Source: Streptomyces albiflavescens (GTDB lineage: Bacteria; Actinomycetota; Actinomycetes; Streptomycetales; Streptomycetaceae). Taken from it: a stretch of DNA of 64,000 nucleotides. The stretch covers positions 1 through 64,000 of the forward strand of contig NZ_BMMM01000030.1 of the NCBI RefSeq assembly GCF_014645835.1. Direction: 5' to 3'. Made by a program: the position numbers and the translations under genes. The number at the start of each line of letters is the position of its first letter. The stretch's first letter is position 1. This document shows positions 62,620 through 64,000 of this stretch, piece after piece. Below the pieces are notes generated by a model. That model worked only from the letters and a program-made list of their open reading frames with translations. It did not search any database and was not told the DNA's origin.

Positions 62620-64000
62620 ATGAGCCGGAGTCGAACGTGTGAGGTGTGCGGCGCAGCGCTGACCCCGAGACCGCACGGCGGTCGACCGGCTCGCTACTGC
62701 TCCAACGCGTGCAGACAGCGGGCGCTCAGGCAACGGGCGGCGCGCGGGGATTCCCGCCGGTCCCAGTCGACAGCGTCACCGGCCTCATCTGCCGCGTCGA
62801 CCGCTGTCTCCTCGGCCGCCCGCGGCCGTGACCTGCCACGGGCGCTCGACTCCTTCGTCGGCCGACGGCAGGAACTGTCGCGCCTGCGCACCCTGCCAAG
62901 GACCTCACGGTTGGTCACGCTGACCGGTGCCGGCGGCGTCGGCAAGACGCGCCTGGCGCTGGAGTTCGCCAAGGGCCTGCCCGGCCGTAACGGACGTGTC
63001 GACCTGGTCGAACTCGACTCGCTGCAGGACGGCGCTCTGTTGGCGCAGTCGGTGGCCGCCGCGTTGGCCGTGGGCGAAGGGGCGGGACGAACCGGCGTCG
63101 ACGTTCTGGTCCGCGCGATCGGCGACGCTTCCCGGCTGTTGATTCTGGACAATTGCGAGCATCTGGCCGAGCAGTGTGCCCGGCTGATCGCGGTCCTCCT
63201 CGGCCGCTGCCCTCGGCTACGGATCCTGGCCACCAGCCGGGAGGCCCTGCGGGTACCCGGCGAGATCGTGTTCAAGGTCGGTGAGCTTCCCCTACCGCCG
63301 GCCGACGCCGGGGAGGACCCGATAGCCCTGCTGCGATCGGATGCCGTCCGGCTGTTCGTCGAACGTGCCTCGAGTTGTGCACCCGGATTCACGCTCCACC
63401 GTGGCAACGGCCGGGCCGTTGCCGAGATCTGCAGCCGACTGGACGGCCTGACACTTGCCATCGAACTGGCGGCTCGCCGGGTCGGCACCCTTCCACTGAA
63501 TGACATCCTGGCCGGACTGGACGACCAGCTGTCGCTCCTGACCGACGGAAGCAGAATCGGGCCGCCACGCCACAGCGGACTGGCCGCCGCGATCGACTGG
63601 AGCCATAGGCTGCTTGATCCGGCGGAGCAGGCCGTCTTCCGGCGCCTCGCGGTCCTCGTCGGCGGGTTCGACACCGCTGCGGCGCAGGCGGTCTGCGCCG
63701 GCGACGGCATCGCACCGCGGCAGACACTCCGCGTCCTGTGCGCCCTTGAGGCCAAGTCCCTCATCGCACGGGTGCCTGGAGACGCGCAGCCCACGCGATT
63801 CAGACAGTTGGGCGCCATCCGTGTCTACGCGATGCAGCGCCTGCACGCATCCGGCGAGCTGCACACCACTCGGCAACGGGCCACCGAGTGGCTGATCGCT
63901 CTGGCGGACCGGGTGAGCGACGAGGTGTTCGCCGACCAGGCCGGCGGCCCGCTGACCGTGGAACGGGACAATCTCGCGGCGGCCCTGGCCTGGACGGTCG
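62620..64000 (+). CDS. LuxR/AfsR-type regulator with N-terminal zinc ribbon and NB-ARC ATPase, partial
   Basis: From ATG 62620 the frame stays open to the window end (460 codons). Residues 1-45 form a cysteine zinc ribbon (RTCEVCGAAL, ARYCSNACRQRALRQRA), then a Ser/Ala-rich linker. The NB-ARC/AAA domain has Walker A TGAGGVGKTRLALEF and Walker B LLILDNCEHLAEQCA, followed by ILATSREALRVPGE and GLTLAIELAARRVG. The C-terminus is outside the window; related proteins end in TPR repeats and a LuxR helix-turn-helix. Confidence 0.85.
   Translation, partial: MSRSRTCEVCGAALTPRPHGGRPARYCSNACRQRALRQRAARGDSRRSQSTASPASSAASTAVSSAARGRDLPRALDSFVGRRQELSRLRTLPRTSRLVTLTGAGGVGKTRLALEFAKGLPGRNGRVDLVELDSLQDGALLAQSVAAALAVGEGAGRTGVDVLVRAIGDASRLLILDNCEHLAEQCARLIAVLLGRCPRLRILATSREALRVPGEIVFKVGELPLPPADAGEDPIALLRSDAVRLFVERASSCAPGFTLHRGNGRAVAEICSRLDGLTLAIELAARRVGTLPLNDILAGLDDQLSLLTDGSRIGPPRHSGLAAAIDWSHRLLDPAEQAVFRRLAVLVGGFDTAAAQAVCAGDGIAPRQTLRVLCALEAKSLIARVPGDAQPTRFRQLGAIRVYAMQRLHASGELHTTRQRATEWLIALADRVSDEVFADQAGGPLTVERDNLAAALAWTV

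Overview
The window is high-GC DNA with GTG/TTG starts and strong third-position GC bias. Its gene content (type II polyketide synthase genes, SARP regulators, XRE/DUF5753 regulator with a DUF6879-type partner, Methyltransf_19, SpoIIE-type phosphatase) points to a Streptomyces or close relative. All calls come from reading the sequence and the translations; no database search was run.

1-17.1 kb: part of an aromatic (type II) polyketide cluster. A leftward operon reads KS-alpha, chain-length factor (KS-alpha stop and CLF start overlap in ATGA), ACP, ActIII-type ketoreductase, didomain aromatase/cyclase, a decayed malonyltransferase-like relic, and acyl-CoA carboxylase beta and (partial) biotin carboxylase subunits that would supply malonyl-CoA. 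A rightward arm begins with an unusual cyclase-hydrolase fusion protein, then a MarR regulator, a membrane protein, an SDR, a CrtI-like FAD oxidoreductase, a SARP, a SIP-family flavin reductase, a second (leftward) SARP and an ActIV-like metallo-beta-lactamase-fold protein. The divergent promoter region between the arms carries two arrays of 11-bp-spaced heptamers, the classical layout of SARP binding sites.

17.2-28.8 kb: a polymorphic-toxin locus. A 3012-residue secreted RHS/YD-repeat protein ends in a HINT domain and a NucA/NucB-like nuclease. It is followed by a ComJ/Nin-like candidate immunity gene, a SUKH-like gene broken by one stop codon, an orphan deaminase-like tip and a 175-bp palindromic MITE.

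28.8-50.8 kb: mostly ordinary chromosomal genes: a beta-propeller protein, a P450, a FUSC transporter, secreted and cytosolic hydrolases, an SDR, a nitronate monooxygenase, a BTAD regulator, methyltransferases, and a cobalamin-riboswitch-controlled cbtB-cbtA pair with a divergent histidine phosphatase. An esterase / MBL hydrolase / SMP-30-like / XRE-regulator group lies at 46-51 kb.

50.9-61.6 kb: a scarred accessory region. An SRPBCC gene is split by a 2.66-kb insert flanked by a 5-bp direct repeat; the insert carries a secreted BNR-propeller gene and a lipoprotein gene. Next come IS5- and IS21-family relics, a SpoIIE-type phosphatase, and a five-gene XRE/DUF6879-type locus flanked by two ~560-bp direct repeats. 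A secreted intradiol dioxygenase and the start of a zinc-ribbon/NB-ARC regulator close the window.
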